This document shows positions 34,541-43,247 of a stretch of DNA of 64,000 nt, piece by piece. Source of the DNA: Actinospica sp035493475 (GTDB lineage Bacteria; Actinomycetota; Actinomycetes; Streptomycetales; Catenulisporaceae); NCBI GenBank assembly GCA_035493475.1, contig DATJIF010000018.1, positions 1 through 64,000 of the forward strand, written 5' to 3'. Position numbers and translations under genes: made by a program. Every line of letters begins with the position of its first letter. Within the stretch, counting starts at the first letter, position 1. The notes beneath the pieces are model-generated. The model did not search any database, was not told the origin of the DNA, and was given only the letters and a program-made list of their open reading frames with translations.

Positions 34541-35788
34541 ATGGTCCTCGAATCCCCGACGATGCGCGCGGCGACGGCGGTCGGCACCGTGCTGGCCGTG
34601 CTCGTCGCGCTGGTCTACGTGCTGACCAACGCGACGCCCGCGCTCGCGAACACCTCGACGCTCACCCAGATCTCCTCCTTCGGCTCGAACCCGGGCAGCC
34701 TGCAGATGTTCGACTACGTGCCGACCTCCGTGAGCTCCGACGCGCCGCTCGTCGTCGCGATGCACGGCTGCACCCAGCAGGCCGCCGACTACTACAACGA
34801 CTCCGGCTGGCCCAAGTACGCGGACGAATGGGGCTTCGACCTCGTCTTCCCGCAGCAGACCTCGAGCAACAACAGCGAGGACTGCTTCGACTGGTTCACC
34901 GCCTCCGACGACTCCCGCGGCGCCGGCGAGGCCGCGTCGATCATCCAGATGGTCGACTACATGGAGTCGCACTACTCGATCAACCCCAAGCGGATCTACG
35001 TGACCGGCCTGTCCGCGGGCGCCGGCATGACCGCCGACCTGCTCGCCGACTACCCGGACGTGTTCGCCTCCGGCTCGATCGACTCCGGCCTGCCCGCCCA
35101 GTGCGCGACCAGCTCCACCGCCGCGTACACGTGCATGGACGGCGCGGTCAGCAAGTCCGTCGCCCAGTGGGCCGCGCTGGCGACCAACTCAGACCCCGGA
35201 TACACGGGTACGTGGCCCACCGTGCAGATCTGGCAGGGCACGTCCGACTACACCGTGAACACGGCCAACTCGACCGAGCTGATGGACCAGTGGACCGGAG
35301 TGTGGGGCGTCAGCCAGACACCCTCCTCGACCGAGACGCTGACCGGCGGCACCACCGAGAAGGACTACGACAACAGCCAGGGCCAACCGGTCGTCGAGAC
35401 CTTCGCGATCTCCGGCATGGGCCACGGCCTCGCCGTCAACCCGGGCTCCGGCGCGGCGCAGTGCGGCACGACCGGCGCGTACTTCCTCAACTACATCTGC
35501 TCCACGTACTACACGGCGACGTATTGGGGGCTGAATACGACGTCGACCGCTTCTCCGTCGAATTCGCCGTCTACGTCCCCGTCGCCGAGTAGCTCCGGCA
35601 CCTACACCGCGACCTGCTATACCGCCGACAACTACACCCAGACCGTCGACGGCCGCGCCTACCAGTCCGGCGGATACACCTTCGCCGACGGCTCGAACGA
35701 CGCGATGGGACTGTGGAACCTCTACGTCTCCACCAGCCTCGAGGAGACGTCCCCGGGTTACTACGTAGTGGTGGCCAACTGCCCGTAG
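34541..35788 (+). CDS. Secreted PHB-depolymerase-like esterase
   Basis: A 415-residue exported alpha/beta-hydrolase of the extracellular polyhydroxybutyrate depolymerase (LpqC/CE1-like) family. A signal helix ends near ALA (about residue 36). The oxyanion region is MHGCTQQ. The triad is approximately Ser158 in TGLSAGAG, Asp236 in GTSDYTVN and His295 in GMGHGLAV. After the catalytic part comes a Ser/Thr/Pro linker (about 330-350) and a small Cys-containing C-terminal module of about 60 residues that I do not recognise, probably a binding domain. GGAGAGG precedes the ATG. It may act on polyesters or on feruloyl or acetyl esters of plant material. Confidence 0.87.
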   Translation: MVLESPTMRAATAVGTVLAVLVALVYVLTNATPALANTSTLTQISSFGSNPGSLQMFDYVPTSVSSDAPLVVAMHGCTQQAADYYNDSGWPKYADEWGFDLVFPQQTSSNNSEDCFDWFTASDDSRGAGEAASIIQMVDYMESHYSINPKRIYVTGLSAGAGMTADLLADYPDVFASGSIDSGLPAQCATSSTAAYTCMDGAVSKSVAQWAALATNSDPGYTGTWPTVQIWQGTSDYTVNTANSTELMDQWTGVWGVSQTPSSTETLTGGTTEKDYDNSQGQPVVETFAISGMGHGLAVNPGSGAAQCGTTGAYFLNYICSTYYTATYWGLNTTSTASPSNSPSTSPSPSSSGTYTATCYTADNYTQTVDGRAYQSGGYTFADGSNDAMGLWNLYVSTSLEETSPGYYVVVANCP

Positions 35789-35887
35789 CCGCACTTTGTG
35801 TGGCCAACCCCCATGCCCGCGGCCACCGGTCGGGCCTAGTTTCGCCGCCATCCCCTTCAGTGTTCTTCCCAGCAGAGAGACGGTGCG

Positions 35888-37159
35888 ATGGCGCGCTTGA
35901 ACGGAAGATGGACCGGCTTGGCCGCGGCGATGCTGATGTGCGGCACGGCCGCGGCGTGTGCGAATGCCGCGGCCAGTGCCGGAGGCGGCAGCGGGGGCTC
36001 CGGCGGCGGCGGCACGGTCACCATCGGCGAGTCCACCACGCTGAGCGGATCGATCGCCTCGCTCGGGCAGACCGGACTCCAGGGCGTCCAGCTCGCCGCC
36101 GCCGACATCAACGCGAAGGGCGGCCTGCTCGGCAAGCAGGTCAAGGTGGTCAGCGCGGACGACGCGGCGACCCCGGCCACCGGCGTCTCGAACGTGCGCA
36201 CCATGCTCGACGCCGATCACGCCGTCGCCATCTTCGGTCCCGTGGCCAGCTCGGTCGCCTCGGCCGAGGAGCAGGTCACCAACGCGCAGCAGATCCCGAT
36301 CTTCATGCACACCTCGAACGACATCGGGCTGACCACGACCACGTTCAGCAAGTACGTCTTCCAGAACGTGCCGAACACGGTCATGGAGCCGCGCGCCGCC
36401 GCCGACTACCTCGCCTCGCAGCTCAAGGGCAAGAGCGTGAGCATCGCGACGTTCGCCCCGAACTACTCCTTCGGCCAGGACACCGTCGCCGGCTTCATCC
36501 AGGCGCTCAAGGCCGAGAACGTGCACTACACGCTGGTGAAGCAGGAATTCCCGCCGCTCGGCGCGACCGACATCAGCTCGTACCTCGCGGCCATCGAGTC
36601 CGCCCAGCCGGACTACGTGTTCAACGCCCAGTTCGGCGGTGACCTCGTCGCCTTCACCAAGCAGGCCGCCACGTACGGCCTGTTCGCCAAGACGAAGGTC
36701 ATCGCGATGTACGACTACTCCGTCCTGCAGTCGCTCGGCGCCGCCGCCCCGACCGGCGCCATCGGCTTCGACCGCGCGCCGTACTGGACGAACACGTCCT
36801 CGACGATGACCGCCTTCGTGAACGAGTTCCGCGCCAAGTACGGCGACGCGCCGAGCGAGTGGGCCATCCTCGGCTACGCGGCCGTGCAGCAGTGGGCCTG
36901 GGGCGTGCAGCACGCGAACTCGTTCTCCGGCGACGCCGTCTCCGCGGCACTCGCGGGCGCCTCCCCGACCACGATCCTCGGCAGCCAGCAGATCCGCGCG
37001 TGCGACCACCAGACCGAGCTGCCCGAGTACGTCGGCACCGTCTCCGGCCAGGCCGGTTCGAGCAGCGACTCGACGCACCTGTGGGACGCGTCCGCCTTCC
37101 AGGCGCCGTTCGACCAGATCGACTACAGCTGCGCCCAGATGCAGGCCCTGCAGAAGTAA
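35888..37159 (+). CDS. Liv-type ABC substrate-binding lipoprotein (operon 1)
   Basis: A 423-residue periplasmic-binding-fold type I protein of the branched-chain amino acid/amide (HAAT) class. The lipobox is near GTAAACANAAA (Cys about 24), then a Gly/Ser linker. The mature domain opens TVTIGESTTLSGSIASLGQ and shows the usual GPVASSVASAEEQ ligand segment (about 117-129). It heads a five-gene importer (35888-40550). The substrate could be an amino acid, amide or urea-like compound; the nearby nitrate genes make a nitrogen source attractive, but this is inference. Confidence 0.9.
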   Translation: MARLNGRWTGLAAAMLMCGTAAACANAAASAGGGSGGSGGGGTVTIGESTTLSGSIASLGQTGLQGVQLAAADINAKGGLLGKQVKVVSADDAATPATGVSNVRTMLDADHAVAIFGPVASSVASAEEQVTNAQQIPIFMHTSNDIGLTTTTFSKYVFQNVPNTVMEPRAAADYLASQLKGKSVSIATFAPNYSFGQDTVAGFIQALKAENVHYTLVKQEFPPLGATDISSYLAAIESAQPDYVFNAQFGGDLVAFTKQAATYGLFAKTKVIAMYDYSVLQSLGAAAPTGAIGFDRAPYWTNTSSTMTAFVNEFRAKYGDAPSEWAILGYAAVQQWAWGVQHANSFSGDAVSAALAGASPTTILGSQQIRACDHQTELPEYVGTVSGQAGSSSDSTHLWDASAFQAPFDQIDYSCAQMQALQK

Positions 37160-37172
37160 TCGGAACTCATCC

Positions 37173-38039
37173 GTGAACACCTTCGTCACCGAAACAGTCA
37201 GCATCCTGACGAACGCCGCCATGTTGTTCGTCGTCGCGGCCGGGCTCACGCTCGTCTTCGGCGCGCTGCGGCTGATCAACATGGCGCACGGCAGCATCTT
37301 CATGGTCGGCGCGCTCGCCGTCGCGTCCCTCGCCTCCGGTCTGACCGGAGGCTGGGGGTTCGCGGTCGCGCTGCTCGCGGCCGTGGGCCTGTGCGCGGCG
37401 CTCGGCGCGGGCATCGAGGTCAGCATCCTGCGAAGGCTGCACGACCGCGAGCCGCTGGCCCAGCTGCTCGCCACGTTCGCGCTCGTCCTCGTCATCGCCG
37501 ACCTCGCGCAGCGCGTGTGGGGCACGTCGGACCGCACCGTGGCCACGCCGGTCGCGGGCCGGTTCACCGTGGGCGGCGCCGTCGTGCCCGAATACGACCT
37601 CGTCGTCGTCGGCATCGCCGCGCTCGTCGCCCTCGGCCTGTGGCTGCTGCTCACCCGCACGGCCACCGGCTGGCGGGTGCGCGCGGCCGTCGAGGACCCG
37701 GAGACCCTCGCCGTGGGCGGCACCAACCTGCCGCTGCTGCGCACCGGCGTCTTCGCCCTCGGCGCCGGACTGGCCGGCCTGGCGGGCGCCGCGATCGCCC
37801 CGCTCGAGTCCGTCGGCCCCGGCCTGGACACCCAGATCATCGTCGCCGCGTTCATCGTCACCGTCGTCGGCGGCCTCGGCTCCGTGGCCGGCGCGGCCCT
37901 CGGCGCGGTCGTGATCGCCACCGTCGAGGGCCTCGGCACGCTGTGGGTCCCGTCCTACGCGTCCAGCGCCGGCTACCTCGTGATGATCCTCGTGCTGGCC
38001 GTGCGCCCCTGGGGCCTGTTCGGCACCCCGGACAGATAG
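37173..38039 (+). CDS. livH: Liv-type ABC permease LivH (operon 1)
   Basis: A 288-residue permease with eight or nine predicted helices. The family motif GLTLVFGALRLINMAHGS lies at about residues 24-41, and the conserved VVGGLGSVAGAALGAVVIATVE at about 231-252 contacts the ATPases. GTG start 13 bases after the binding protein. Partner of the LivM homologue at 38075. Confidence 0.92.
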   Translation: MNTFVTETVSILTNAAMLFVVAAGLTLVFGALRLINMAHGSIFMVGALAVASLASGLTGGWGFAVALLAAVGLCAALGAGIEVSILRRLHDREPLAQLLATFALVLVIADLAQRVWGTSDRTVATPVAGRFTVGGAVVPEYDLVVVGIAALVALGLWLLLTRTATGWRVRAAVEDPETLAVGGTNLPLLRTGVFALGAGLAGLAGAAIAPLESVGPGLDTQIIVAAFIVTVVGGLGSVAGAALGAVVIATVEGLGTLWVPSYASSAGYLVMILVLAVRPWGLFGTPDR

Positions 38040-38074
38040 CCGGACAGAGTAGACAGGAACCCAACGGAATCCCC

Positions 38075-39073
38075 ATGACAGTCCTCGAAGAGAAGATCCC
38101 CCCGGCGACGGAGCGGACCACCCCCGCCCGCCCCGTCCGCCGGATCATCCCCCTGATAGCCCTGGCCGCCGTCCTCGCCCTGCTCGCCGCCGCGCCGTAC
38201 CTGGTGACCGTCACCACGATCCTCAGCCTCGAACAGGTGGCGGCGTTCGCGGTCTTCGCGGTCGCGGCCAACCTGCTCATCGGCCAGGCCGGACTCGTAT
38301 CGTTCGGCCAGGGCGTCTTCTTCGGCCTCGGCGCGTACACCGTCACACTCGGCTGGGAACACGCGGGCCTGAGCTTCTGGGAGGGCTTCGCGCTCGCCCC
38401 CGTACTCGGCGCCGCGGCCGCCGCGCTCATCGGCCTGGTCGCACTGCGCGCCCGCACGCTCTACTTCGCACTGATCACGCTCGCCTTCTCGCAACTGTTC
38501 TATCAGCTCGTCGAACAGAACACGGGCTTCACCGGCGGCGCGAACGGCGTATTCGCACCCGTAGTCCCGGCCTGGATGCTCAGCCCCGTGGACGGCTACC
38601 TCACGCTGCTGGCCATCGCCGTAGCCGCACTCGCCGTGCTGCGCTGGCTCTACAAATCCAACTTCGGCCTGCTCCTGCGCGCCAGCCGCGAGAACCGCGC
38701 CCGCGTGCAGGCGCTCGGCACGAACGTCTACCGCCTGTACCTGCTCGCGTTCACCGTCTCAGGGGCCTTCTGCTCGCTCGCCGGAGCCATGTTCGTGGTC
38801 TACAACCAGGGCTCGAACGCGGAACTCTTCGACTGGACGACGTCCGGCCAGGCCGTGCTGATGAGCGTGATCGGCGGCATGTACACCTTCGCCGGCCCGG
38901 TCGTCGGCGCGTTCGTCTACCAGTTCGGCCACGACTGGCTCGTCCGCTTCGTGTCGGACTGGCAGCTCGTACTGGGCGGCGTGCTGCTGCTCGTAGTCCT
39001 ACTCCGCCCCGACGGCCTGGCGGGCGCCCTTCGCCTCTCCAGTCTCCGCAACCGCACCCGAGGCCGCCGATGA
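38075..39073 (+). CDS. livM: Liv-type ABC permease LivM (operon 1)
   Basis: A 332-residue permease with a polar N-terminal extension (about 1-28) and nine or ten predicted helices. The family segment NLLIGQAGLVSFGQGVFFGLGAY occurs at about 67-89 and the ATPase-contact loop SVIGGMYTFAGPVVGAFVY near 268-286. The ATG lies 35 bases after livH. The stop overlaps livG by ATGA. Confidence 0.92.
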   Translation: MTVLEEKIPPATERTTPARPVRRIIPLIALAAVLALLAAAPYLVTVTTILSLEQVAAFAVFAVAANLLIGQAGLVSFGQGVFFGLGAYTVTLGWEHAGLSFWEGFALAPVLGAAAAALIGLVALRARTLYFALITLAFSQLFYQLVEQNTGFTGGANGVFAPVVPAWMLSPVDGYLTLLAIAVAALAVLRWLYKSNFGLLLRASRENRARVQALGTNVYRLYLLAFTVSGAFCSLAGAMFVVYNQGSNAELFDWTTSGQAVLMSVIGGMYTFAGPVVGAFVYQFGHDWLVRFVSDWQLVLGGVLLLVVLLRPDGLAGALRLSSLRNRTRGRR

Positions 39074-39825
39074 CCACCCCCCTGCTCACCATCAGAGGCC
39101 TGACCCGCGACTTCGGCGGCTTCCGTGCCGTGGACGGCGTGGACCTCGACGTGGCCCCCGGCGCGATCCACTCCGTCATCGGCCCCAACGGCGCCGGGAA
39201 GAGCACCCTGTTCTCCCTCATCACCGGCGAACGGCGGCCGAGCGCGGGCAGCGTGCACTTCGCCGGGCACGACCTCACCGGCCGCGCCCCGCACGCCGTC
39301 ACCCGCGCCGGCCTGGCCAAAGCCTTCCAGACCACGAGCATCTTCCCGAGGCTCACCGTACGCGAATCCGTCTGCGCCGCCCTCCTGGCCCGCAACCGCC
39401 AGTCCAGACTCCTCCGCTCCCGCACGGGCCCGGCCGTCCGCACCGAAGCCGAGACCATCTGCGCGTCCCTGGGCCTGGCCGACCACATCGACCTCCCCGG
39501 CTCCGTCCTCTCCCACGGCGACCAGCGCGCCCTGGAAGTCGCCCTGGCCCTCGCCACCGCCCCGAGGCTGCTGCTCCTCGACGAGCCGACCGCCGGCATG
39601 TCCCCCTTCGAAACCCGCCGCGTCGTCGACCAGATCACCGGCCTGGCCAAGGAACGCGGCCTCACCGTCCTGTTCTCCGAGCACGACCTCGACACCGTCT
39701 TCGCCATCTCCGACGAGGTGACCGTGATGCACCAGGGCCGCGTCCTGGCCCACGGCCCCGCCGCCGAAGTCCGCGCCGACGACGAGGTCATGGCCGTCTA
39801 CCTGGGAAGCGAGCCCACGCCGTGA
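39070..39825 (+). CDS. livG: Liv-type ABC ATPase LivG (operon 1)
   Basis: A 251-residue ATPase. Walker A GPNGAGKST is at about residues 37-45, an LSHGD-type signature near 157 (the usual SGGQ is changed to SHGDQ), Walker B RLLLLDEPTAGMSP (about 171-184) and the switch His in SEHDLD. ATGA and GTGA overlaps tie it to livM and livF. It powers uptake together with LivF. Confidence 0.92.
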   Translation: MTTPLLTIRGLTRDFGGFRAVDGVDLDVAPGAIHSVIGPNGAGKSTLFSLITGERRPSAGSVHFAGHDLTGRAPHAVTRAGLAKAFQTTSIFPRLTVRESVCAALLARNRQSRLLRSRTGPAVRTEAETICASLGLADHIDLPGSVLSHGDQRALEVALALATAPRLLLLDEPTAGMSPFETRRVVDQITGLAKERGLTVLFSEHDLDTVFAISDEVTVMHQGRVLAHGPAAEVRADDEVMAVYLGSEPTP

Positions 39826-40550
39826 CACTCGATGACGAAGCGGTGCTCAAACTCCACGAGATCGACACGTACTACGGCGCCAGCCACATCCTCCAGGGCC
39901 TCTCCCTCAAGGTAGGACCGCGCGAAGCCGTAGCCCTCCTAGGCCGCAACGGCGCAGGCAAGACCACCACGATGCGCAGCGTCCTAGGCCTCACCCCACC
40001 CCGCCGCGGCAGCATCCAGCTGTCCGGCAACGAGATCAGCCGCACCAAAACCCACCGCATAGCCCGCGAAGGAGTCGCCTTCGTAGCCAGCGGCCGCCGC
40101 GTCTTCGGCACCCTCACCGTGGCCCAGAACCTGGAACTAGCCGCCCGCACCCTAGGCAGCCGCAACGATAACTCGCACCGCACCACAGAAGACGTCCTGG
40201 CCATCTTCCCCAAACTCAAAGAACTCGCCACCCGCCGCGCCGGCTACCTCTCCGGCGGCGAACAGCAGATGCTCAAGCTAGCCCGTGCCCTCCTAGGCAA
40301 CCCCCGCCTACTCCTCCTAGACGAGCCCACCGAAGGCCTGTCCCCGGCAGTGGTCTCCGACCTAGGCCGCTGGCTAGACCGCCTCCGCGAAGAAGGAATC
40401 AGCATCCTGCTCACCGAACAGAACGCCCTCTTCGCCCTAGCCCACGTAGACCGCGGCTACGTCATGCTCAAGGGCCGCATCACGCACGAGGCACCAGCGG
40501 AGGAACTGAGGTCAAGCGAGGAGGTGCGTACGGCGTTGGGGGTGGGGTGA
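39822..40550 (+). CDS. livF: Liv-type ABC ATPase LivF (operon 1)
   Basis: A 242-residue ATPase. Walker A GRNGAGKTT is at about 38-46, signature LSGGEQQ at about 143-149 and Walker B RLLLLDEPTEGLSP at about 162-175. GTG start overlaps livG's stop by GTGA. Codon use is odd: I count 11 CTA leucine codons, a codon that is rare in the other genes of the operon, and more A-ending codons (GTA, GAA, CCA) generally. The protein itself looks intact. It is the last gene of the operon and is followed after 17 bases by repeat copy 2. Confidence 0.92.
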   Translation: MTLDDEAVLKLHEIDTYYGASHILQGLSLKVGPREAVALLGRNGAGKTTTMRSVLGLTPPRRGSIQLSGNEISRTKTHRIAREGVAFVASGRRVFGTLTVAQNLELAARTLGSRNDNSHRTTEDVLAIFPKLKELATRRAGYLSGGEQQMLKLARALLGNPRLLLLDEPTEGLSPAVVSDLGRWLDRLREEGISILLTEQNALFALAHVDRGYVMLKGRITHEAPAEELRSSEEVRTALGVG

Positions 40551-40567
40551 TCCGGGTGGCTTGCGGT

Positions 40568-40765
40568 TGACGTTCGCCCCTACCTCCGCCGCCGCCACTG
40601 CGCTCGTTCCTCGCTCCGTGGCGGCGGCTACGTCCGGGGCGATTACTTACCCCGCCCACCCGCCCTACTCAACCGAGCCCTACAGTCGCTGCGCTCCTTC
40701 GGGAGCCTGCGGCGGGCGGCACGCTCCCTCGTACCTCGGTCGCTCAACCGCCCACCTACGGCGCT
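40568..40765 (+). repeat. Dispersed structured intergenic repeat, copy 2
   Basis: The hairpin has an 11-base perfect stem, GCCGCCGCCAC (40588-40598) with GTGGCGGCGGC (40618-40628), around a 19-base loop identical to that of copy 3. CTACGTCCGGGG and a C-rich, G-poor segment (40641-40680) follow, then an insertion of about 25 bases relative to copy 1, then the 61-base tail (40705-40765) identical to copy 1. It lies directly after livF. The remaining bases up to the next gene at 40829 hold nothing recognised. Confidence 0.88.
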
Positions 40766-40828
40766 CGAGCCTGGTTGCGTTCGTGGGAAGGCTGGGGCAA
40801 CGGGCAACGAACCCGGGAATGAGGAGCG

Positions 40829-41371
40829 CTACTCGCTAGCGTCGCTGACCTTGCTCTTCGCTCGGACGAGTAGGGCGCGGACCTCGTCGCGTGAGGTCCA
40901 CTCCTGCTTGGCCTGGGATCGGGCCACCTCGCGGCGCATGGCGTCTGCCACGTCTACGACGTCTGCGGATACGATCTGCACGCGGACGGTGTTCCCGCGA
41001 AGCCAGGACAGCTTCATCCTCGCGCCCTGGCCGGTGGTGACTGTGGCGACGCGGGATTGTCTGTCGACGCTGGCCACGGTCGCCAGCCAGAAGGTCGAGT
41101 TCACCTTCTCGATGATCGCGAGGTCGCCGACTGCGGCCCGCGGCGGGGTGAACGGCTTCGGCCTTGATTCCCGGTAGGCCTTCGCGGCGGCCTTGTCCGC
41201 CGCTGCGTGCGGCCGGCGCTTGACCTCGTCGTTGATCGCGAGCGCGAGTAGGCATGCGCCGAGTACGAAGGAGGGCACACCCATCAGCGGGACGCCCTTC
41301 GCCAGGAACACGATGCCGGCTACCACCCCCGCGATCCCGTAGCTGAAGGACCTGATCGTGCGGTTGGACAT
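40829..41371 (-). CDS. Hypothetical two-helix membrane protein, 180 residues
   Basis: Two membrane helices close to the N-terminus (about 8-28 and 32-50) are followed by a basic cytoplasmic segment and a small beta-rich domain (about 83-135; GDLAIIEKVNSTFWLATV then ARMKLSWLRG) that looks like a KOW/SH3-like barrel. The last 45 residues are charged and helical. I do not recognise the family. ATG 41371 with GGGA upstream is preferred to the longer frame. Codon use is less strictly GC-ending than in the Liv operon. Confidence 0.65.
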   Translation of the reverse strand: MSNRTIRSFSYGIAGVVAGIVFLAKGVPLMGVPSFVLGACLLALAINDEVKRRPHAAADKAAAKAYRESRPKPFTPPRAAVGDLAIIEKVNSTFWLATVASVDRQSRVATVTTGQGARMKLSWLRGNTVRVQIVSADVVDVADAMRREVARSQAKQEWTSRDEVRALLVRAKSKVSDASE

Positions 41372-41525
41372 GGTTACGAAGCTCCCTGATGTCGCGTCGG
41401 CGGAACCGGCCGAGCCCGTACACGATTTCACAGCGGGCTCCACAGAAGTGAATGTTCTCATGATGGTCCGACAGGTAAACCCGGGTACGACTCCTCAACC
41501 ACGGCGATGCGGTTGGATTGAGTGC

Positions 41526-42080
41526 ATGACGTTGCTGCCCACGACTCTGACTGTGCGGCCGACCGCGACCGCTCCGGCGCTGACTCTCCGCCCCTGGCAG
41601 GACACGGACATCCCCGCACTCGTCGCCGCGTATCGCGACGAGGCGATTCGGCGTTGGCTCACGCGTCCCATCAGCAGCGAGGACGATGCCCGTGCCTGGT
41701 TCGCCGACCTGAACGCGGGGTGGGCAAACGTCACGCGCCTGAGCTGGGCCGTCGAAGAGGAGGGAACGGTCGTCGGCCACATGGCGATCAAGGCGGCCAA
41801 TCCGCCGGTGACGCTCGCGACAGGCGTGGGCTACTGGACGACGCGCGAAGCCCGCGGACGAGGCATCGCCCCACGCTGCGTCGATGCCGCGACGGAATGG
41901 CTGTTCAGCGGCCAGGAATTCCTGCCCGCCGACGAAGTCGAACTCCTGCACACGGTCGGCAACGTAGGCTCATGCCGCGTCGCGCAGAAGTGCGGCTACG
42001 TCCTCGACGCTGTGATCCCGCCCCTGCCGCCGAAGTTCCCGCATGAAGGGCATCGGCATCTGCGCAGGCGTCCCGTCTAG
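41526..42080 (+). CDS. GNAT family N-acetyltransferase
   Basis: A 184-residue GNAT protein of the RimJ type. It opens TVRPTATAPALTLRPWQDTD, has the acetyl-CoA loop TREARGRGIAPRCVDAA (about 112-128) and the C-terminal NVGSCRVAQKCGYVLDAV (about 152-169). Substrate unknown. ATG 41526 is chosen because it aligns with the family start; no clear ribosome site is seen. It lies alone between an unrelated membrane protein gene and the dehydrogenase promoter. Confidence 0.85.
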   Translation: MTLLPTTLTVRPTATAPALTLRPWQDTDIPALVAAYRDEAIRRWLTRPISSEDDARAWFADLNAGWANVTRLSWAVEEEGTVVGHMAIKAANPPVTLATGVGYWTTREARGRGIAPRCVDAATEWLFSGQEFLPADEVELLHTVGNVGSCRVAQKCGYVLDAVIPPLPPKFPHEGHRHLRRRPV

Positions 42081-42122
42081 GCCGACCAGCGACCACCGGC
42101 CACCTCCAGCCAACCGCGTCCT

Positions 42123-42151
42123 TTGACACTCCCTCAGAGGCGGCTTACGTT
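42123..42151 (+). promoter_or_regulatory. Strong sigma70-like promoter for E1 operon
   Basis: TTGACA (42123-42128), 17-base spacer, TACGTT (42146-42151). Transcription would start near 42158, giving a leader of about 37 bases before the GTG at 42195, whose GGGGAG ribosome site lies at 42184-42189. Confidence 0.75.
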
Positions 42152-42194
42152 GGGCGTGGCGTTAGTTCAATGTCGAACTTTCTGGGGAGCCGCC

Positions 42195-43247
42195 GTGAGT
42201 ACCCATCCCTATGGCGAGCATGCTGCCGTGCTGCCGCCGGGCGATCCTGAGCGTAATGACGGGTTGGCGGTCGAGCGGGGTACGCGGCTGGAGCTGTATC
42301 GGTCGATGCAGCGGATGCGGCAGTTTGAGAAGCGGGCTTATGACCTGTTTCTGCGGCAGTTGGTTAAGGGGACCAGTCATCTGTCGTTGGGGATGGAGGC
42401 GGTGGCTGCCGGGGTCGGGGCGGCGCTGCGGGGGGATGACTACACCTTTGCCACGTATCGGGGGCATGCGCATACGTTGGCGCGGGGGGTGGGGATGGGG
42501 GCGGTGCTGGCCGAGTTGCTCGGGCGGGGGAACGGGTTGATGGGCGGCAAGGGCGGCTCGATGCATCTGACGAGCGTTGCGCACGGGATGATGGGGTCGT
42601 ACGCGATCATCGGGGCGCATCTTACGATCGCGAACGGGGCGGCGTGGTCCGCGCAGTATCGGGGGTCGGAGCAGGTCGCGGTGTGTTTCTTCGGCGACGG
42701 CACGACCAACATCGGTGCGTTTCACGAGGCGCTGAACTATGCGGCCGTGTTCAAGCTGCCGGTCGTGTTCGTGTGCGAGAACAACCTCTATATGGAGTAC
42801 ACGTCGATCGGCGATATCACGGCCGTTCCGCTCCCGGCTGCTGACCGGGCCGCCGCGTATGGACTGGAGCCGCAGCGTATTGACGGCAACGACGCGGATG
42901 AGTGCCACGTCACGGCGTTGCGGGCGTTGGCGCGGGCGCGGGCGGGGGAGGGGCCTTCGCTCATCGAGGCCGTCACGTATCGGCATGGCGGCCACTCGCG
43001 CGCGGATCCCGGCAAGTATCGGCCGCAGCGGGAGGTCGAGGCGTGGCTCGCGTACGACCCGATCACCGTGTACCGCGATCGGCTGGCTCGGCTCGGCGTC
43101 GAGGCGGACGAGCTCGACGCGATCGACAAGCAGGTGGCCGAGGAGGTCGAGGACGCGACGGAGCAGGCGATCTCCGGTCCCACTCCCGATCCGGCCAGCG
43201 CGTACACCGAACTGTGGGCTGACGGGAGTTCGGCATGGCGGAACTGA
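42195..43247 (+). CDS. 2-oxoacid (pyruvate/acetoin-type) dehydrogenase E1 alpha subunit
   Basis: A 350-residue thiamine-diphosphate enzyme subunit. The ThDP motif spans GDG...NN at about residues 167-196 (FFGDGTTNIG to CENNLY), and the phospho-loop-like region YRHGGHSRADP is near 261-271. It oxidatively decarboxylates a 2-oxoacid or acetoin together with the beta subunit at 43235 (13-base overlap). GTG 42195 is preferred because the longer frame would start inside the promoter. Codon use is richer in GGG, CAT, TAT and GTT than in neighbours, hinting at separate origin. The acceptor lipoyl-E2 and E3 genes are absent nearby. Confidence 0.88.
   Translation: MSTHPYGEHAAVLPPGDPERNDGLAVERGTRLELYRSMQRMRQFEKRAYDLFLRQLVKGTSHLSLGMEAVAAGVGAALRGDDYTFATYRGHAHTLARGVGMGAVLAELLGRGNGLMGGKGGSMHLTSVAHGMMGSYAIIGAHLTIANGAAWSAQYRGSEQVAVCFFGDGTTNIGAFHEALNYAAVFKLPVVFVCENNLYMEYTSIGDITAVPLPAADRAAAYGLEPQRIDGNDADECHVTALRALARARAGEGPSLIEAVTYRHGGHSRADPGKYRPQREVEAWLAYDPITVYRDRLARLGVEADELDAIDKQVAEEVEDATEQAISGPTPDPASAYTELWADGSSAWRN

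Noticed and set aside
35189..37939. Minus-strand open frame of 916 codons
   Set aside because: Antisense to the esterase, the Liv binding protein and livH; no ribosome site and no recognisable domain.
42123..42194. Upstream extension of the E1 alpha frame
   Set aside because: It begins within the TTGACA -35 box; the GTG at 42195 has a proper ribosome site and matches the family length.
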